A DNA stretch of 64,000 bases from Pelagicoccus mobilis (GTDB lineage Bacteria; Verrucomicrobiota; Verrucomicrobiia; Opitutales; Opitutaceae): the NCBI RefSeq assembly GCF_016595505.1, contig NZ_JAENIL010000002.1, forward strand, positions 1-64,000, written 5' to 3'. Made by a program: the position numbers and the translations under genes. The notes under the pieces are model-generated. The model worked only from the letters and a program-made list of their open reading frames with translations. It had not been told where the DNA came from and did not search any database. Below, one piece after another: positions 16,429 to 26,531 of the stretch. Each line of letters begins with the position of its first letter. Positions within the stretch are counted from its first letter, which is position 1.

Positions 16429-18144
16429 CTAGAACATATCCACCGGGACAGTCGACAGAGCCTCAGCAAGGGTAGATATGCCGTCCTTGACCTTAAGCAG
16501 ACTGTCCTGATGGAGTGTCTTCATGCCATTCTTGACAGCGGTACGCTTGATATCAGCCGTTTCGCGTCCCTTGTTGATATCTTCAATCAACTGCTCGCTG
16601 CTCGTCATGAGTTCATGGATACCGACACGTCCCTTGTATCCTGTATTGTTGCAGCGAGGACAGCCTTTCGGGTTGTGTTTGAAAATCGGCCCCGTCCAGC
16701 CAATACCATTCTCCAGAATCTCACGCTCGCGCCCCTCCGGCTCGTATTGAATACGGCAGGTCTTACAGACGCGTCGCATCAAACGCTGAGCGCAAACGCA
16801 AAGCAACGACGAGGATATCATAAACGGCTCGATCCCCATGTCGGTGAGACGAGCCACCGTGCCGGGAGCATCATTGGTATGGAGCGTACTGATCAACAAG
16901 TGACCTGTAAGAGCCGCTTCCACTGCGATGTTCGCCGTTTCCTGGTCACGAATTTCCCCCACCAAAATGATGTCCGGATCCTGACGCAAGAAGGCACGCA
17001 AAGCGCTCGCAAACGTCAGACCAATCTGGCGATTCATCTGCATCTGATTGATGCCGTTCAAGGTGTACTCGATCGGATCTTCCGCCGTTCTCACGACCAA
17101 GCCAGGATCGTTGATCTCATTCAGAGCCGAGTACAAGGTCATCGACTTACCCGAGCCTGTCGGACCGCAATGCAAAATCATGCCGTAAGGCTGAGTAATC
17201 ACCTCACGGTACCTGTTGAGGTTCTCATCGGAAAATCCGAGAGCCGGCATCGGCAAAGTCGACTTCTGCTTGTCGAGAATACGCATCACCACCCCTTCGC
17301 CGTGATTAAGCGGGGCAGTTGAAACACGAAGGTCAATATCGACATTCTTCTTCGTGAACTGCTTGAAGACGATACGCCCGTCCTGCGGCAAACGACGCTC
17401 CGCAATGTCCAGGTTCGACATGATCTTAAGACGAGCGACAAGCGAGCCCGATACCTTTGGCGGCAACTTCAGCTTCTCCTGGCAAACCCCGTCAATACGG
17501 TAGCGAACGACGAGCTCTTTCTCCCGGGGTTCAATATGGATATCTGAAGTACCCGCAAAATAGGCGTCTTCGATAATGCGGTTGGCTAGCTGGATGATCG
17601 GAGCAGACTCTTCGTCATCGAGCCCCTCTTCGACCTCCTCCATCTCGCCTTCGTCGAACTCCATGCCGACCGCTTCGACCACATCTTCAAAATGGGTTTC
17701 CTCGACCTGCTGATCCTGCTTGAGGATCTCTTTGATATCGCTCTCCGGAGCCAGCAAGGCGACGACCGTCTTCTTACTGATTTCCGAAATTCGAGAAGTA
17801 ACCGTCAGCTCAAAGGGATTGGCCAGAGCAACCGCGATGTAGCGTCCATACGTGCTGACCGGCACTACTTGGTTCTTTTCGCAAAACTCCTGGTCCAGCA
17901 GCTCCCAAGTCCCCTTGTTGATCGCTACGTTCTTAACGTTGATCGGCGACACCCCATAGGTCTTCGCCTTGGCGACATTCAATTGGTGGGAAGAAATCCG
18001 GTAATCGACGAGGAGAAGGTCGTCGAAAGCGTTACCATTCAACTCGTCCGGATGCGATTTGACCGAATCCGCCTGCTCCGCATCGAGATACTTGAGCTCG
18101 TGCAGGTGGTCAACGATGCCTGACTGTAAGCGACCGAGTGCCAT
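16429..18144 (-). CDS. pilB: Type IV pilus assembly ATPase PilB (GspE family)
   Basis: PilB is the hexameric motor that drives pilus extension or type II secretion. The N-terminal 150 residues are a GspE/MshEN-type domain. The ATPase core has Walker A GPTGSGKS (Lys333), the Asp box EDPIEY, Walker B ILVGEIRD and the His box [10 protein letters not shown]. The zinc site is CKTC...CPRC (about residues 485-525). The length, 571 residues, is normal. Assignment as PilB rather than GspE rests on context (a pilin-like gene elsewhere in the window) and is not certain. The preceding gene ends 7 bp before its start, so the two are co-translated or co-transcribed. Confidence 0.93.
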   Translation of the reverse strand: MALGRLQSGIVDHLHELKYLDAEQADSVKSHPDELNGNAFDDLLLVDYRISSHQLNVAKAKTYGVSPINVKNVAINKGTWELLDQEFCEKNQVVPVSTYGRYIAVALANPFELTVTSRISEISKKTVVALLAPESDIKEILKQDQQVEETHFEDVVEAVGMEFDEGEMEEVEEGLDDEESAPIIQLANRIIEDAYFAGTSDIHIEPREKELVVRYRIDGVCQEKLKLPPKVSGSLVARLKIMSNLDIAERRLPQDGRIVFKQFTKKNVDIDLRVSTAPLNHGEGVVMRILDKQKSTLPMPALGFSDENLNRYREVITQPYGMILHCGPTGSGKSMTLYSALNEINDPGLVVRTAEDPIEYTLNGINQMQMNRQIGLTFASALRAFLRQDPDIILVGEIRDQETANIAVEAALTGHLLISTLHTNDAPGTVARLTDMGIEPFMISSSLLCVCAQRLMRRVCKTCRIQYEPEGREREILENGIGWTGPIFKHNPKGCPRCNNTGYKGRVGIHELMTSSEQLIEDINKGRETADIKRTAVKNGMKTLHQDSLLKVKDGISTLAEALSTVPVDMF

Positions 18145-18151
18145 CTATGAC

Positions 18152-18661
18152 TTAGCTGGCAGCCATCGCCGCCTTGGCCTCCTCTGCTTCTAACGTTTCC
18201 AGGTAGTCCGAAATCGTCTCCAAGGGAGCCGCAAACCAGACGATATTGCCCGGAATCTTTTGCTCCCAATAAGTGCGAACGGCTGGACTCATGTAGTAAG
18301 CAGTCGCCAAGTAGCGCGTGTCTTCCACTAAGTCGAAAGGTACGGTCCAAGTGGCCCAGCACTCGGACTTCTCGCAGGTAGACGCCAGCTCTTCCGGCAC
18401 CTCCATGTTACGAACATCAATAATGCCAAGCCCTTCCTCTTCAACGAGATGTTCCATCAAAGCCATTTCTTGCAGGCTTTGTTTCTCGTTGAGCAGAATC
18501 GAAAGCAGACTCAAGCGCAGCTCGCCGGAAGCATTCGAGAGAAGCTCCAGGAAGCGCTCGTTCGCGGCGTCGAGGTCCTCGATTGTAACGAGGCCACGCT
18601 CCACCAGACTCGCTCCGAGCAGGCGGTTGGCACGCATAATGAGTGGCTTTAGACTGGCCAT
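18152..18661 (-). CDS. Stand-alone GspE N-terminal (MshEN)-like protein
   Basis: This 169-residue protein has the first helix pattern of MshEN domains (LLGASLVERGLVTIEDLDAA) and a second part that parallels the second half of the PilB N-domain (VPEELA ... ending in a helix, ISDYLETLE). No ATPase domain follows. MshEN domains bind cyclic di-GMP in some PilB/MshE motors, but the final Gln of the binding motif is not present here, so binding is doubtful. I chose the ATG at 18661, since the frame upstream of it overlaps the obg end. It lies between obg and pilB, so it probably works with PilB. Confidence 0.7.
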   Translation of the reverse strand: MASLKPLIMRANRLLGASLVERGLVTIEDLDAANERFLELLSNASGELRLSLLSILLNEKQSLQEMALMEHLVEEEGLGIIDVRNMEVPEELASTCEKSECWATWTVPFDLVEDTRYLATAYYMSPAVRTYWEQKIPGNIVWFAAPLETISDYLETLEAEEAKAAMAAS

Positions 18662-18680
18662 TGATAGGTGGGAGAAACTG

Positions 18681-19742
18681 TTAACTAGTGATATCCGAGT
18701 CGTCGTTCGCGGATTCGCTATCAACTGCTTCGGATTCTTTTTCACTAGCTTTAGCTTCTGCCACCTTTTCCCAGAGAACTTCCTTGTATTCTTCTAGCCC
18801 TTCCTCGGTCAAACAGGAGATTGGCTGCACTGTCACGTCGTGACGCTTACGGAACTCCTTGAGGTTCTCCTCCGCGATCTCTTCGTCCATCTTGTTGGCG
18901 AGAACCACCCGCGGCTTGTCTAGAAGAGACGCGTCGTATGCCCCTAACTCATTGATCAACTGGGAGTAATCATCCCAAGGGGCACGCCCGTCGATACCGG
19001 ACATATCAATGATAAACGAAAGAACGAAACAACGCTCGATATGACGCAGAAAACGATGCCCCAAACCACGATTTTCACTTGCGCCTTCGATAATCCCCGG
19101 AATATCAGCCATTTGCAGGCGTTCGTAGCGACTCGGGTACTCGATCACCCCAATACCGGGATGCAGAGTCGTAAACGGGTACGGAGCCATTTTCGGGCGA
19201 GCGTTGGTGATCATGTTCGTCAAAGTCGACTTACCCGCGTTCGGGTACCCCACCAAGCCGACATCCGCGATACTCTTCAGAATTAGCTTAAACTCGCCTG
19301 TTTCACCGGGGTCACCGGGATTGGCACGACGAGGAGCTCTATTGATGGAGCTCTTGAACTTGGCGTTGCCCCAACCTCCATTGCCACCCTTTAGAATTCG
19401 AACCCGTTGCCCGACTTCCATTATTTCCGCAACAATCTGATCGGTAGCCAAGTCAGTCACGATCGTCCCCAAGGGAACCAAAAGAACAGCGTCCTTACCG
19501 CTACGACCGATCCGATCTGAGCCCATGCCGCCCTGCCCTTTCTCCGCCTTCCAATGCTGCTGGAAACGGAACTTGATCAGGTTGTTCTCGTTGTTCGTGC
19601 CCTCGAGAATCACGTCGCCACCTTTGCCGCCGTCCCCTCCGTTGGGGCCGCCAAAGGCCTCGTACTTCTCCCGACGGAAGCTGATACAGCCATTCCCGCC
19701 GTCACCCGCTTGGGCAATGATTCTAGTTTCATCTACGAACAT
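18681..19742 (-). CDS. obg: GTPase Obg (CgtA)
   Basis: Obg is an essential GTPase of late 50S assembly and stress control. The N-terminal glycine-rich Obg fold (residues 1-158) is clear: DGGNGCISFRREKY, GGPNGGDGGKGGDV, GQGGMGSDR. The G domain has GYPNAGKST (G1), DIPGIIEGA (G3) and NKMD (G4). A charged, acidic C-terminal tail (EKESEAVDSES) is present. It begins the group obg - MshEN-like - pilB - lipoprotein, and starts 57 bp after the protease gene. No Shine-Dalgarno is seen before the ATG; a small hairpin lies directly in front of it. Confidence 0.96.
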   Translation of the reverse strand: MFVDETRIIAQAGDGGNGCISFRREKYEAFGGPNGGDGGKGGDVILEGTNNENNLIKFRFQQHWKAEKGQGGMGSDRIGRSGKDAVLLVPLGTIVTDLATDQIVAEIMEVGQRVRILKGGNGGWGNAKFKSSINRAPRRANPGDPGETGEFKLILKSIADVGLVGYPNAGKSTLTNMITNARPKMAPYPFTTLHPGIGVIEYPSRYERLQMADIPGIIEGASENRGLGHRFLRHIERCFVLSFIIDMSGIDGRAPWDDYSQLINELGAYDASLLDKPRVVLANKMDEEIAEENLKEFRKRHDVTVQPISCLTEEGLEEYKEVLWEKVAEAKASEKESEAVDSESANDDSDITS

Positions 19743-19745
19743 GCA

Positions 19746-19770
19746 GCGAAACCCATAGAACTAGTTTCGC
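19746..19770 (-). other. Hairpin directly before the obg start
   Basis: GCGAAAC and GTTTCGC (7 bp) pair across an 11-base loop, ending three bases before the obg start codon. There is no T run, so it is not a terminator; it could affect translation initiation. No known regulatory family is recognised. Confidence 0.3.
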
Positions 19771-19799
19771 AGAATGCAACCCCGCCGTGCAGACTCTGA

Positions 19800-22700
19800 T
19801 CAGAGCCTAAACAGCTCGATTAGCCCAGCGCCATCACCGCTGTCCGTCCCCTCGACAACAAGCAGATACCGCCCCGGTTCTAGCCAAACCCGCAGGGCCG
19901 CGTCCGAGGACAACAAATCCAACTCAGGCAGGCCAAGCTCCTCGAAACTCTGCACCAAGCCCAGAAACGCTCCCTGCGAAGACTCATTAATCCCAGTGAA
20001 CAGCATCCCCTCCGCCCAATCATCGTTCGAAGAAAGCTCAGCGATACCAGTCTCTGAAAATCCATACAGCTTGATCGCCGGATCAATCCCCTCTTCCAGG
20101 TTGAACGAAGGGACGATCCCCCTCAAAAGCACTTCAAGCGGCTCTGCTCCAGTCACCGAGAAAGCAACCGCAGAAACCGTCGCCTCCGAAACAGGAGCTT
20201 GAATGCGGACCGCATCAATCTCAGCCACAGCTAGATCCACCTCAAACGTTTCGATTGTTTCGCCAATCGCTTCCGCAATATCCTGATCCGCGGCTGCAAT
20301 GACCTGATAAGCCTTACCATCAGCAGCGAGCAGAACCAAGGGGCCACCTCCTTCAAACTCAGATCCGACGCCAGCAAAACCGCCACCGACCAAATTCCCG
20401 CTCGCCTCTTGGCCCGGCGAAACAAACTCAGAATAGAGTCCGCTCAGACCGCTTCCGGCAGGTTGCCCACCCGCTAGACCAGCCATCAAGACGCCTTCCG
20501 AGACCACTCCCTTCGTCTTCATAAAAAAGCGTTCAACTCCCCAATCACCGGCAACCGAGTCTCCTTCGAGCGATACCTCCAGCGACACTTCAAGTCCGCG
20601 AGCGGACGTGACACTAAGGCGACCTTCTTCATCATCTATCGCACCCCAAGCTATATCGGCAAACGGACCGGTTCGCAGCAAATAGGCACGACCGTCATTC
20701 AAAATCTCCAAATCGATCGCATCGCCCCCGCGGCCCAAAACGCCGCCTAAATACTGTCCCGCGAACAAGGTCTCAGAACTAGGGCTCGTTTGGAACTGTC
20801 CGCTAAACTCGATCCCGTACCCCGGCACGACTCCTACCAAGCCCGAGAGAGCCGTACCAGATATCCGCCCAACCGATCCCTCTAGCGATCGGAATGAACC
20901 TGAATCGTCGATCGTAACCGCTTCTCGAATACGATAGTATCCCGTATCCGGATCAAAGATACTTACAAACCCTGTCTCCAACCCTTCTTCAACCTCGAGC
21001 CAAACAATCCCTCCAGATTCCGTAGTCCCATGATAACGTCCGGAAGTGACTTCTCCATCCGAGACATCGACTTGCTTAACGAATACGCGAGTCGCTACTC
21101 CGTCAGAAACCTGCGCCACCAAGTCGAAGCGACCCGCTTCGTTGAACTTGATGCGCCCCTCCGATCCATTTTCCGATACGATCTCATAATCGCTATCCCC
21201 CGCCACATGCCAGCGAGCAGTCACGGGCAATCCTAGATCGCTATTGTCGACACTCGTGAAATCCGATACCGCCCCAAGCCCCACGATATGCGGGCCCAGA
21301 AGCTCAACTGAATCCCATTTATCCTGCACTAAAGAGGCGCCCAAATCGCTGATCTCGATGGGACTCAACTCGCGATCGTAGATACGAATGTCAGCCATCA
21401 AGCCGTCAAAAGCGCGTGCCCCTTCCCCGTTGTTTCCAAGATAGGACAATGCCGCACTTTGATTGATAGTTCCCTTCGGCTCTTGCTGCATTCGAGCAAT
21501 AAGTCTCTCCCCATTGATAAACAGCTTAGGCGTATTCAACACACTCTTACTGTCATAAGTCGCGGCGACAAAATACCACTGGCCATCTCGGATCGATGTT
21601 GGCGGAGCATTCCAAACACCGAACTCAGTGAAGTCCGAATAGAATTTCAACGTTTCCCTATTTCCATCAGGCACATTCGGTCCCGACCCAGATGAAATAT
21701 AGAGGTAGTAGAAGGGCATGTTCACAATTCGCGGGTGCGGACTCGCGGTCATACGATCGGAACGGATCAACGCGGTGATCGTGACGAGCTCGCTGAATTG
21801 ACCATTGAAGCTCACATTCTCGGATACGGAGTCGAAACGCATGCTTCTACCGAACTCACTGTTCTCACGAGTCGCGCCAACCACCGTACCATCGGACTGG
21901 CCCGCTAGGTCCTCGACAACAGCACCCGAACCGTCGAACGAGAAATGATGAATCAAGCCATCGCTAACTGGACTCTTATCCCCCACAACAATCGTCTTCT
22001 CGATCGACTTCGAAACGCCAAGCAGCGAAGAGACGAAACGGACCTTGGCTTGGCCAAAGCCAGTCGGCACAAAGCGAAAGACACGATTGCCAAGTGGCTC
22101 GATCCTGCCAACTCCCGGGCCAAAAACAACGCTAGCTGTCACACGAGCGTCATCGTGAGCCGCAACCTGAAACTCCGCATCCCCCTCCAAATCGTCAAAC
22201 AACACAACAAAATCGGAGACGTTACTCACGCTGATCTCGTGCCCGCTCATTTCCGGCTTCAAAGCCGCTAGCAGATTCAGTCGACGACCAGACACCGTGC
22301 TCATTAGTTGAGACGGGACAGGATCTCCCGTATCAAGCAAACGCGACTTTATCTGGCTCGCCGTAAGGTCGGGTTCAGCTTGAGCAAGAAGCCCTACCGC
22401 GCCTGCAACCATCGGAGAAGCCATCGAGGTCCCAGACAGAAAGGCGTACGAATTATCCGGATACGGAGCGTATATCTCACTTCCCGGAGCGGACAGGTCA
22501 ACACTGGTCGTTCCGTAGTTCGAGGAGCCATTCAAAGAATCATCCTGTCGCGAGTTCGCCACGGAAATGATGTTATCCAGCGTATAACCTGCAGGAAATC
22601 CACGAGCATCAAGAGCGATGTCCATATTTCGTCCGTCATTACCTGCAGCCGCGACAAACAAGATCCCCAATTCTTCGTGCAGCGAAATCTCGTTCCTCGT

Positions 22701-23855
22701 CGAAGTGTTCGCCCCGCCCGAACCATAAGAATTATTTGTAGCAACAATGTTGATACCCGCGTTCTTAAGACGGCGCACATACGCAAGAGCATCATTAATC
22801 GACGAAGTCCTCAATCCCTCCGCATCTCCGACTTTGAGAGGCAAAAGCTTCACTCCCCAGTTTACGCCAACCGCGCCACTACCATTGTTCCCCTTCGCAC
22901 CAGCGATCCCTCCTACGTGCGTTCCGTGCCCATCATCATCGTTCGGCTCGGAGTCGTCGTTATAAAAATCCCAACCACTCACGTCATCCACCAATCCGTT
23001 GCCGTCATTATCCTGAGCGTTGATGGTGCTATCGTTCGGGTTAATGAAGAGATTATCGACGATATCGAAATGATTCCTCTGCATCCCAGTATCGATGATA
23101 GCAATCACGACATCGGTATCCGAGCTCCCCTTCTCGAATGTCCACGCATCCCGAGCTCTAATAGTATCCAACCCCCACATACGTGAACCATCCCAATCAT
23201 TAGGAGTCGAGCTGGGATAACTCAAGGTATCAAACTCCACGAGAGCCCCAGGGAATTGGTCCTGAAAAGCGTCGACCATAGTTTCAAGTTTACCCAACTT
23301 AGGATCGCTGAACCCCAAGCAAACATAGTCTGCGACCCGTGACCGTCGCTCAACAAACAAACCGAATTCAGAAACAAACGCGTCCAAAGCCGATGCCGGA
23401 ACCAACTCCTCTCGAGCATCGATCAGGAAAACGTTCCCCATGTGAGCCACCGAACCAAAGTGGCTGAAATCACCGCTCGGTTCTCGCACAAGTTTCTCCT
23501 CCCACAGAACCCATGGAATACTCTCCGAGCCCGTTTCTAGCAAATGTTGCAAACGAAACCGTCCCCCTCCGAGGGACTTCAAGCGAGACTCCGCGATCTC
23601 GCCATTCGGATACCGCTCGGTCCACCCATTCAATTCTAGGGCTGGAATAGTCGACGCCTCTTCGAAAGTCACAGAAACAACGATTGAATCGAGAGCCAAC
23701 GTTTCTTCAAAGAGCATCTCCTCAACCTGCGCCCCGTGAGCCAACCTTGTTTTTTCGCCCCCCTCAACCTTCTCACGGTCGTCGATCGCCCACCAGAAAC
23801 CCACTCCGACTAGGAGGAGTATGAGTCCGATCTTCGCGATACCTGCTGTCTTCAT
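19800..23855 (-). CDS. Large membrane-anchored subtilisin-family (S8) protease with LamG domain
   Basis: The start at 23855 gives 1,351 residues with an N-terminal hydrophobic anchor (about 8-23). The subtilase domain has the catalytic triad Asp255 (IAIIDTGM), His310 (DGHGTHVGG) and Ser477 (SGTSMASP). It is followed by a concanavalin-like LamG/laminin-G_3 domain starting near residue 650 (GLIHHFSFDGSG...), then beta-rich repeats and a C-terminal region that resembles pre-peptidase C-terminal folds (YLLVVEGTD). The protein is probably an extracellular or cell-surface protease that degrades proteins while binding polymers. Acidic, calcium-loop-like stretches (NDSTINAQDNDGNG) suggest calcium dependence. 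It is followed by obg on the same strand. Confidence 0.92.
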   Translation of the reverse strand: MKTAGIAKIGLILLLVGVGFWWAIDDREKVEGGEKTRLAHGAQVEEMLFEETLALDSIVVSVTFEEASTIPALELNGWTERYPNGEIAESRLKSLGGGRFRLQHLLETGSESIPWVLWEEKLVREPSGDFSHFGSVAHMGNVFLIDAREELVPASALDAFVSEFGLFVERRSRVADYVCLGFSDPKLGKLETMVDAFQDQFPGALVEFDTLSYPSSTPNDWDGSRMWGLDTIRARDAWTFEKGSSDTDVVIAIIDTGMQRNHFDIVDNLFINPNDSTINAQDNDGNGLVDDVSGWDFYNDDSEPNDDDGHGTHVGGIAGAKGNNGSGAVGVNWGVKLLPLKVGDAEGLRTSSINDALAYVRRLKNAGINIVATNNSYGSGGANTSTRNEISLHEELGILFVAAAGNDGRNMDIALDARGFPAGYTLDNIISVANSRQDDSLNGSSNYGTTSVDLSAPGSEIYAPYPDNSYAFLSGTSMASPMVAGAVGLLAQAEPDLTASQIKSRLLDTGDPVPSQLMSTVSGRRLNLLAALKPEMSGHEISVSNVSDFVVLFDDLEGDAEFQVAAHDDARVTASVVFGPGVGRIEPLGNRVFRFVPTGFGQAKVRFVSSLLGVSKSIEKTIVVGDKSPVSDGLIHHFSFDGSGAVVEDLAGQSDGTVVGATRENSEFGRSMRFDSVSENVSFNGQFSELVTITALIRSDRMTASPHPRIVNMPFYYLYISSGSGPNVPDGNRETLKFYSDFTEFGVWNAPPTSIRDGQWYFVAATYDSKSVLNTPKLFINGERLIARMQQEPKGTINQSAALSYLGNNGEGARAFDGLMADIRIYDRELSPIEISDLGASLVQDKWDSVELLGPHIVGLGAVSDFTSVDNSDLGLPVTARWHVAGDSDYEIVSENGSEGRIKFNEAGRFDLVAQVSDGVATRVFVKQVDVSDGEVTSGRYHGTTESGGIVWLEVEEGLETGFVSIFDPDTGYYRIREAVTIDDSGSFRSLEGSVGRISGTALSGLVGVVPGYGIEFSGQFQTSPSSETLFAGQYLGGVLGRGGDAIDLEILNDGRAYLLRTGPFADIAWGAIDDEEGRLSVTSARGLEVSLEVSLEGDSVAGDWGVERFFMKTKGVVSEGVLMAGLAGGQPAGSGLSGLYSEFVSPGQEASGNLVGGGFAGVGSEFEGGGPLVLLAADGKAYQVIAAADQDIAEAIGETIETFEVDLAVAEIDAVRIQAPVSEATVSAVAFSVTGAEPLEVLLRGIVPSFNLEEGIDPAIKLYGFSETGIAELSSNDDWAEGMLFTGINESSQGAFLGLVQSFEELGLPELDLLSSDAALRVWLEPGRYLLVVEGTDSGDGAGLIELFRL

Positions 23856-23953
23856 CGTTGATTCTACCTCGTCACCCCTTGGATGCTCCGAGCCATTTAC
23901 CGTCGACTCACATCCACTCCTATGACTACGAAGCAAGGTGCCCGCGTGTATTC

Positions 23954-23992
23954 AAAAAAAAGACCGTAGCCCCAGAGGAGTCTACGATCTTT
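23954..23992 (-). terminator. Intrinsic terminator of the mcsA-mcsB-clpC operon
   Basis: On the minus strand an 11-bp stem (AAAGATCGTAG pairing with CTACGGTCTTT, one G-T pair) with a 12-base loop is followed by a run of T. It lies 28 bp past the clpC stop. Confidence 0.85.
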
Positions 23993-24020
23993 CGTTTAAA
24001 TTGAAGTAAATGAAGCTGAA

Positions 24021-26525
24021 CTACTTCTCTGATTCAGATGGGACTTCTTCAGTCTCGCTATCAGCTGCTTTGGTGAACTTCAGCTCCTTGCCGTCGCGAA
24101 TGACGAGGATATTGTCCCCTTCCTCCACTTGACCGCCCAGAAGGGCTTCCGCGAGAGGATCTTCAAGGAAACGCTCAATAGAACGACGAAGCGGACGCGC
24201 ACCGTACTTTTCGTCATAGCCTTCGTCGATGAGCAGTTCCTTCGCATCCTCGTCGAGGGTGATCTTGATTTCCTTTTCAACCAGACGCTTTTGCAGCTTG
24301 GCGATTTCGAGATCCACGATCTTGACGAGATCCTTGCGAGCAAGGCTGTGGAAAACGATCAGGTCGTTGATACGGTTGAGGAACTCAGGTTTAAACGCCT
24401 TCTTCGCCTCGTCCATAACCTTCGATTTGATCCCTTCGAAATCATCCGACATGGAAGTCGCCGCGCCGAAACCCATAGTAGTCTGCTTTTGGATCACGCT
24501 CGCTCCCACATTAGTGGTCATGATGATGATCGTATTGCGGAAATCGATGATTCGGCCAAGACTATCAGTCAGGTGGCCTTCTTCGAAGATCTGTAGCATG
24601 ATCTGCACAACATCCGGGTGAGCCTTCTCAATTTCGTCGAAAAGCACCAACGAGTACGGCTTACGACGAACCTGCTCGGAAAGCTGACCACCTTCCTCGT
24701 GCCCCACGTAACCAGGAGGAGATCCGATCATGCGGGAGACCGAGAATTTCTCCATGTATTCCGACATGTCGACCTGGATGATCGCATCGCGATCGCCAAA
24801 CATTTTCTCGGCAAGCGTGCGAGCGAGGAAAGTCTTACCAACGCCAGTCGGGCCGAGGAACATGAACGAACCGATCGGACGATTTGGATCCTTAAGGTCA
24901 GCCCGGCTGCGGCGCAAGGCCTTGGAGATTGCCACACACGCTTCGTCCTGGCCGATAACGATTTCCTGAAGCTCCTTCTCGAGCTGCAGGAGACGCTCGG
25001 TTTCCTTCTTTTCGAGACGTTGCAGAGGAACGCCAGTCCAATCCGAGACAACCTTCAACATGTCGTCCTCGTCGATGGTAATGCGATTCTCCTCACGGCT
25101 AGTCTTCCAAGCCTCAAGCACGTCCTCCTGCTGCTTGCGGAGACGCTTCTCTTCGTCGCGGAACTTCGCCGCTTCTTCAAAGTGTTGCTTGCTGATAGCG
25201 TCTTCCTTCTTGCCACAAACCTCATCGATGTCCTTGGCAAGGGTTTCGATTTCAGGAGGACGATTCAAAGATTGGATACGCGCTCGAGCTCCGGCTTCGT
25301 CCATCACGTCGATCGCCTTGTCCGGCAAGAAACGTGAAGTGATGTAGCGCTCAGAAAGCTTAGCAGCAGCTACAAGTGATTCATCTGTGAATACAGCCTT
25401 GTGGTGCTCCTCGTACTTGCCGCGGATACCCTTCAAGATAAGAACAGTGTCCTCGATACTTGGAGCTTCCACCTTCACGCTCTGGAAACGACGGTCGAGT
25501 GCGCTGTCCTTCTCGATGAACTTGCGGTACTCGTTAAGCGTTGTCGCGCCGATACACTGCAACTCGCCACGAGAGAGCGCTGGTTTAAAGATATTCGACG
25601 CATCCATCGCACCTTCTGCGGCACCTGCGCCTACGATGGTATGGAGCTCGTCGATGAAGATGATCACGTTTCCGGCACGTTTGATCTCGTCCATCACCGC
25701 TTTGATGCGTTCCTCGAACTGACCACGATACTTCGTTCCAGCCACCATCAGAGCGAGATCGAGCGTGACCACGCGCTTATCGACGAGAATCTCAGGAACG
25801 ACACCGCTGGCGATCTCGAGAGCGAGCCCTTCAACAATCGCCGTCTTACCCACACCCGCTTCTCCGATGAGAACCGGATTGTTCTTGGTTCGGCGACACA
25901 GGATTTGGATAACGCGGCGAATCTCGTTCTTACGGCCAATGACCGGGTCGAGTTCTCCCTTGCGAGCGAGTTCAGTGAGGTCGCGACCAAAAGCCTTCAA
26001 AGCAGGAGTCTTCGCCTCCTTCTTCTCTTCCGGACTTTGACTGCGGCCCGGAGAAACAGCCTCTTCCGTTTCTCCAGAAAATTGGGGATCGAGCTCGCGA
26101 AGAATCTCGTTGCGAGTGCGTTCGATATCGACGTCGAGAGACTTGAGTACTCGAGCTGCGACGCCTTCACCCTCCCGAAGGAGTCCCAAAAGGATGTGCT
26201 CGGTGCCGACATAGCTGTGATTGAGCGCCTTCGCTTCCTTTCCAGCGAGAGCGAGCACCTTCTTGACGCGCGGCGTGTAGGGGATGCTTCCTGCGGCCTT
26301 GCCTTCCGGTCCAGAACCAACCTGCTTTTCAACGGCACTGCGTACAGTCTCAAGATCGAGACCCATCTTTTGCAGCACACTCACCGCCACGCCTTGCCCA
26401 AGTTTGATTAAGCCGAGCAAAATGTGCTCGGTGCCGACGTAATTGTGGTGAAAGCGGTCTGCCTCCTTGCGCGCCAAAGCAAGAACTTGCTGAGCGCGAG
26501 GAGTGAAATTGTTCATTGGTTCCAT
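24021..26525 (-). CDS. clpC: ATP-dependent Clp protease ATP-binding subunit ClpC
   Basis: ClpC is a HSP100 unfoldase that feeds proteins to ClpP. The N domain has two Clp_N repeats ([16 protein letters not shown] and [15 protein letters not shown]). The two AAA modules have Walker A GEAGVGKT and GPTGVGKT. Between them is a UVR-containing middle domain ([24 protein letters not shown], near residues 430-455), the mark of ClpC as against ClpA/B. At 834 residues the length is normal. It is 6 bp after mcsB, which makes adaptor and target of one arginine-phosphorylation pathway. The acidic C-terminus is not unusual. Confidence 0.96.
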   Translation of the reverse strand: MEPMNNFTPRAQQVLALARKEADRFHHNYVGTEHILLGLIKLGQGVAVSVLQKMGLDLETVRSAVEKQVGSGPEGKAAGSIPYTPRVKKVLALAGKEAKALNHSYVGTEHILLGLLREGEGVAARVLKSLDVDIERTRNEILRELDPQFSGETEEAVSPGRSQSPEEKKEAKTPALKAFGRDLTELARKGELDPVIGRKNEIRRVIQILCRRTKNNPVLIGEAGVGKTAIVEGLALEIASGVVPEILVDKRVVTLDLALMVAGTKYRGQFEERIKAVMDEIKRAGNVIIFIDELHTIVGAGAAEGAMDASNIFKPALSRGELQCIGATTLNEYRKFIEKDSALDRRFQSVKVEAPSIEDTVLILKGIRGKYEEHHKAVFTDESLVAAAKLSERYITSRFLPDKAIDVMDEAGARARIQSLNRPPEIETLAKDIDEVCGKKEDAISKQHFEEAAKFRDEEKRLRKQQEDVLEAWKTSREENRITIDEDDMLKVVSDWTGVPLQRLEKKETERLLQLEKELQEIVIGQDEACVAISKALRRSRADLKDPNRPIGSFMFLGPTGVGKTFLARTLAEKMFGDRDAIIQVDMSEYMEKFSVSRMIGSPPGYVGHEEGGQLSEQVRRKPYSLVLFDEIEKAHPDVVQIMLQIFEEGHLTDSLGRIIDFRNTIIIMTTNVGASVIQKQTTMGFGAATSMSDDFEGIKSKVMDEAKKAFKPEFLNRINDLIVFHSLARKDLVKIVDLEIAKLQKRLVEKEIKITLDEDAKELLIDEGYDEKYGARPLRRSIERFLEDPLAEALLGGQVEEGDNILVIRDGKELKFTKAADSETEEVPSESEK

Positions 26526-26531
26526 AAAGCG

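Noticed and set aside
16387-17322. Long plus-strand frame of about 311 codons opposite pilB
   Set aside because: It is the antisense of the well-supported pilB ATPase domain and has no recognisable protein features; codon bias of the minus strand explains it.
22308-23186. Plus-strand frame of 292 codons opposite the S8 protease
   Set aside because: The product is Arg-rich and without family likeness, as expected for an antisense shadow.
25401-26411. Long plus-strand frame opposite clpC
   Set aside because: It lies wholly within clpC, whose domains are complete, and shows no family motif.
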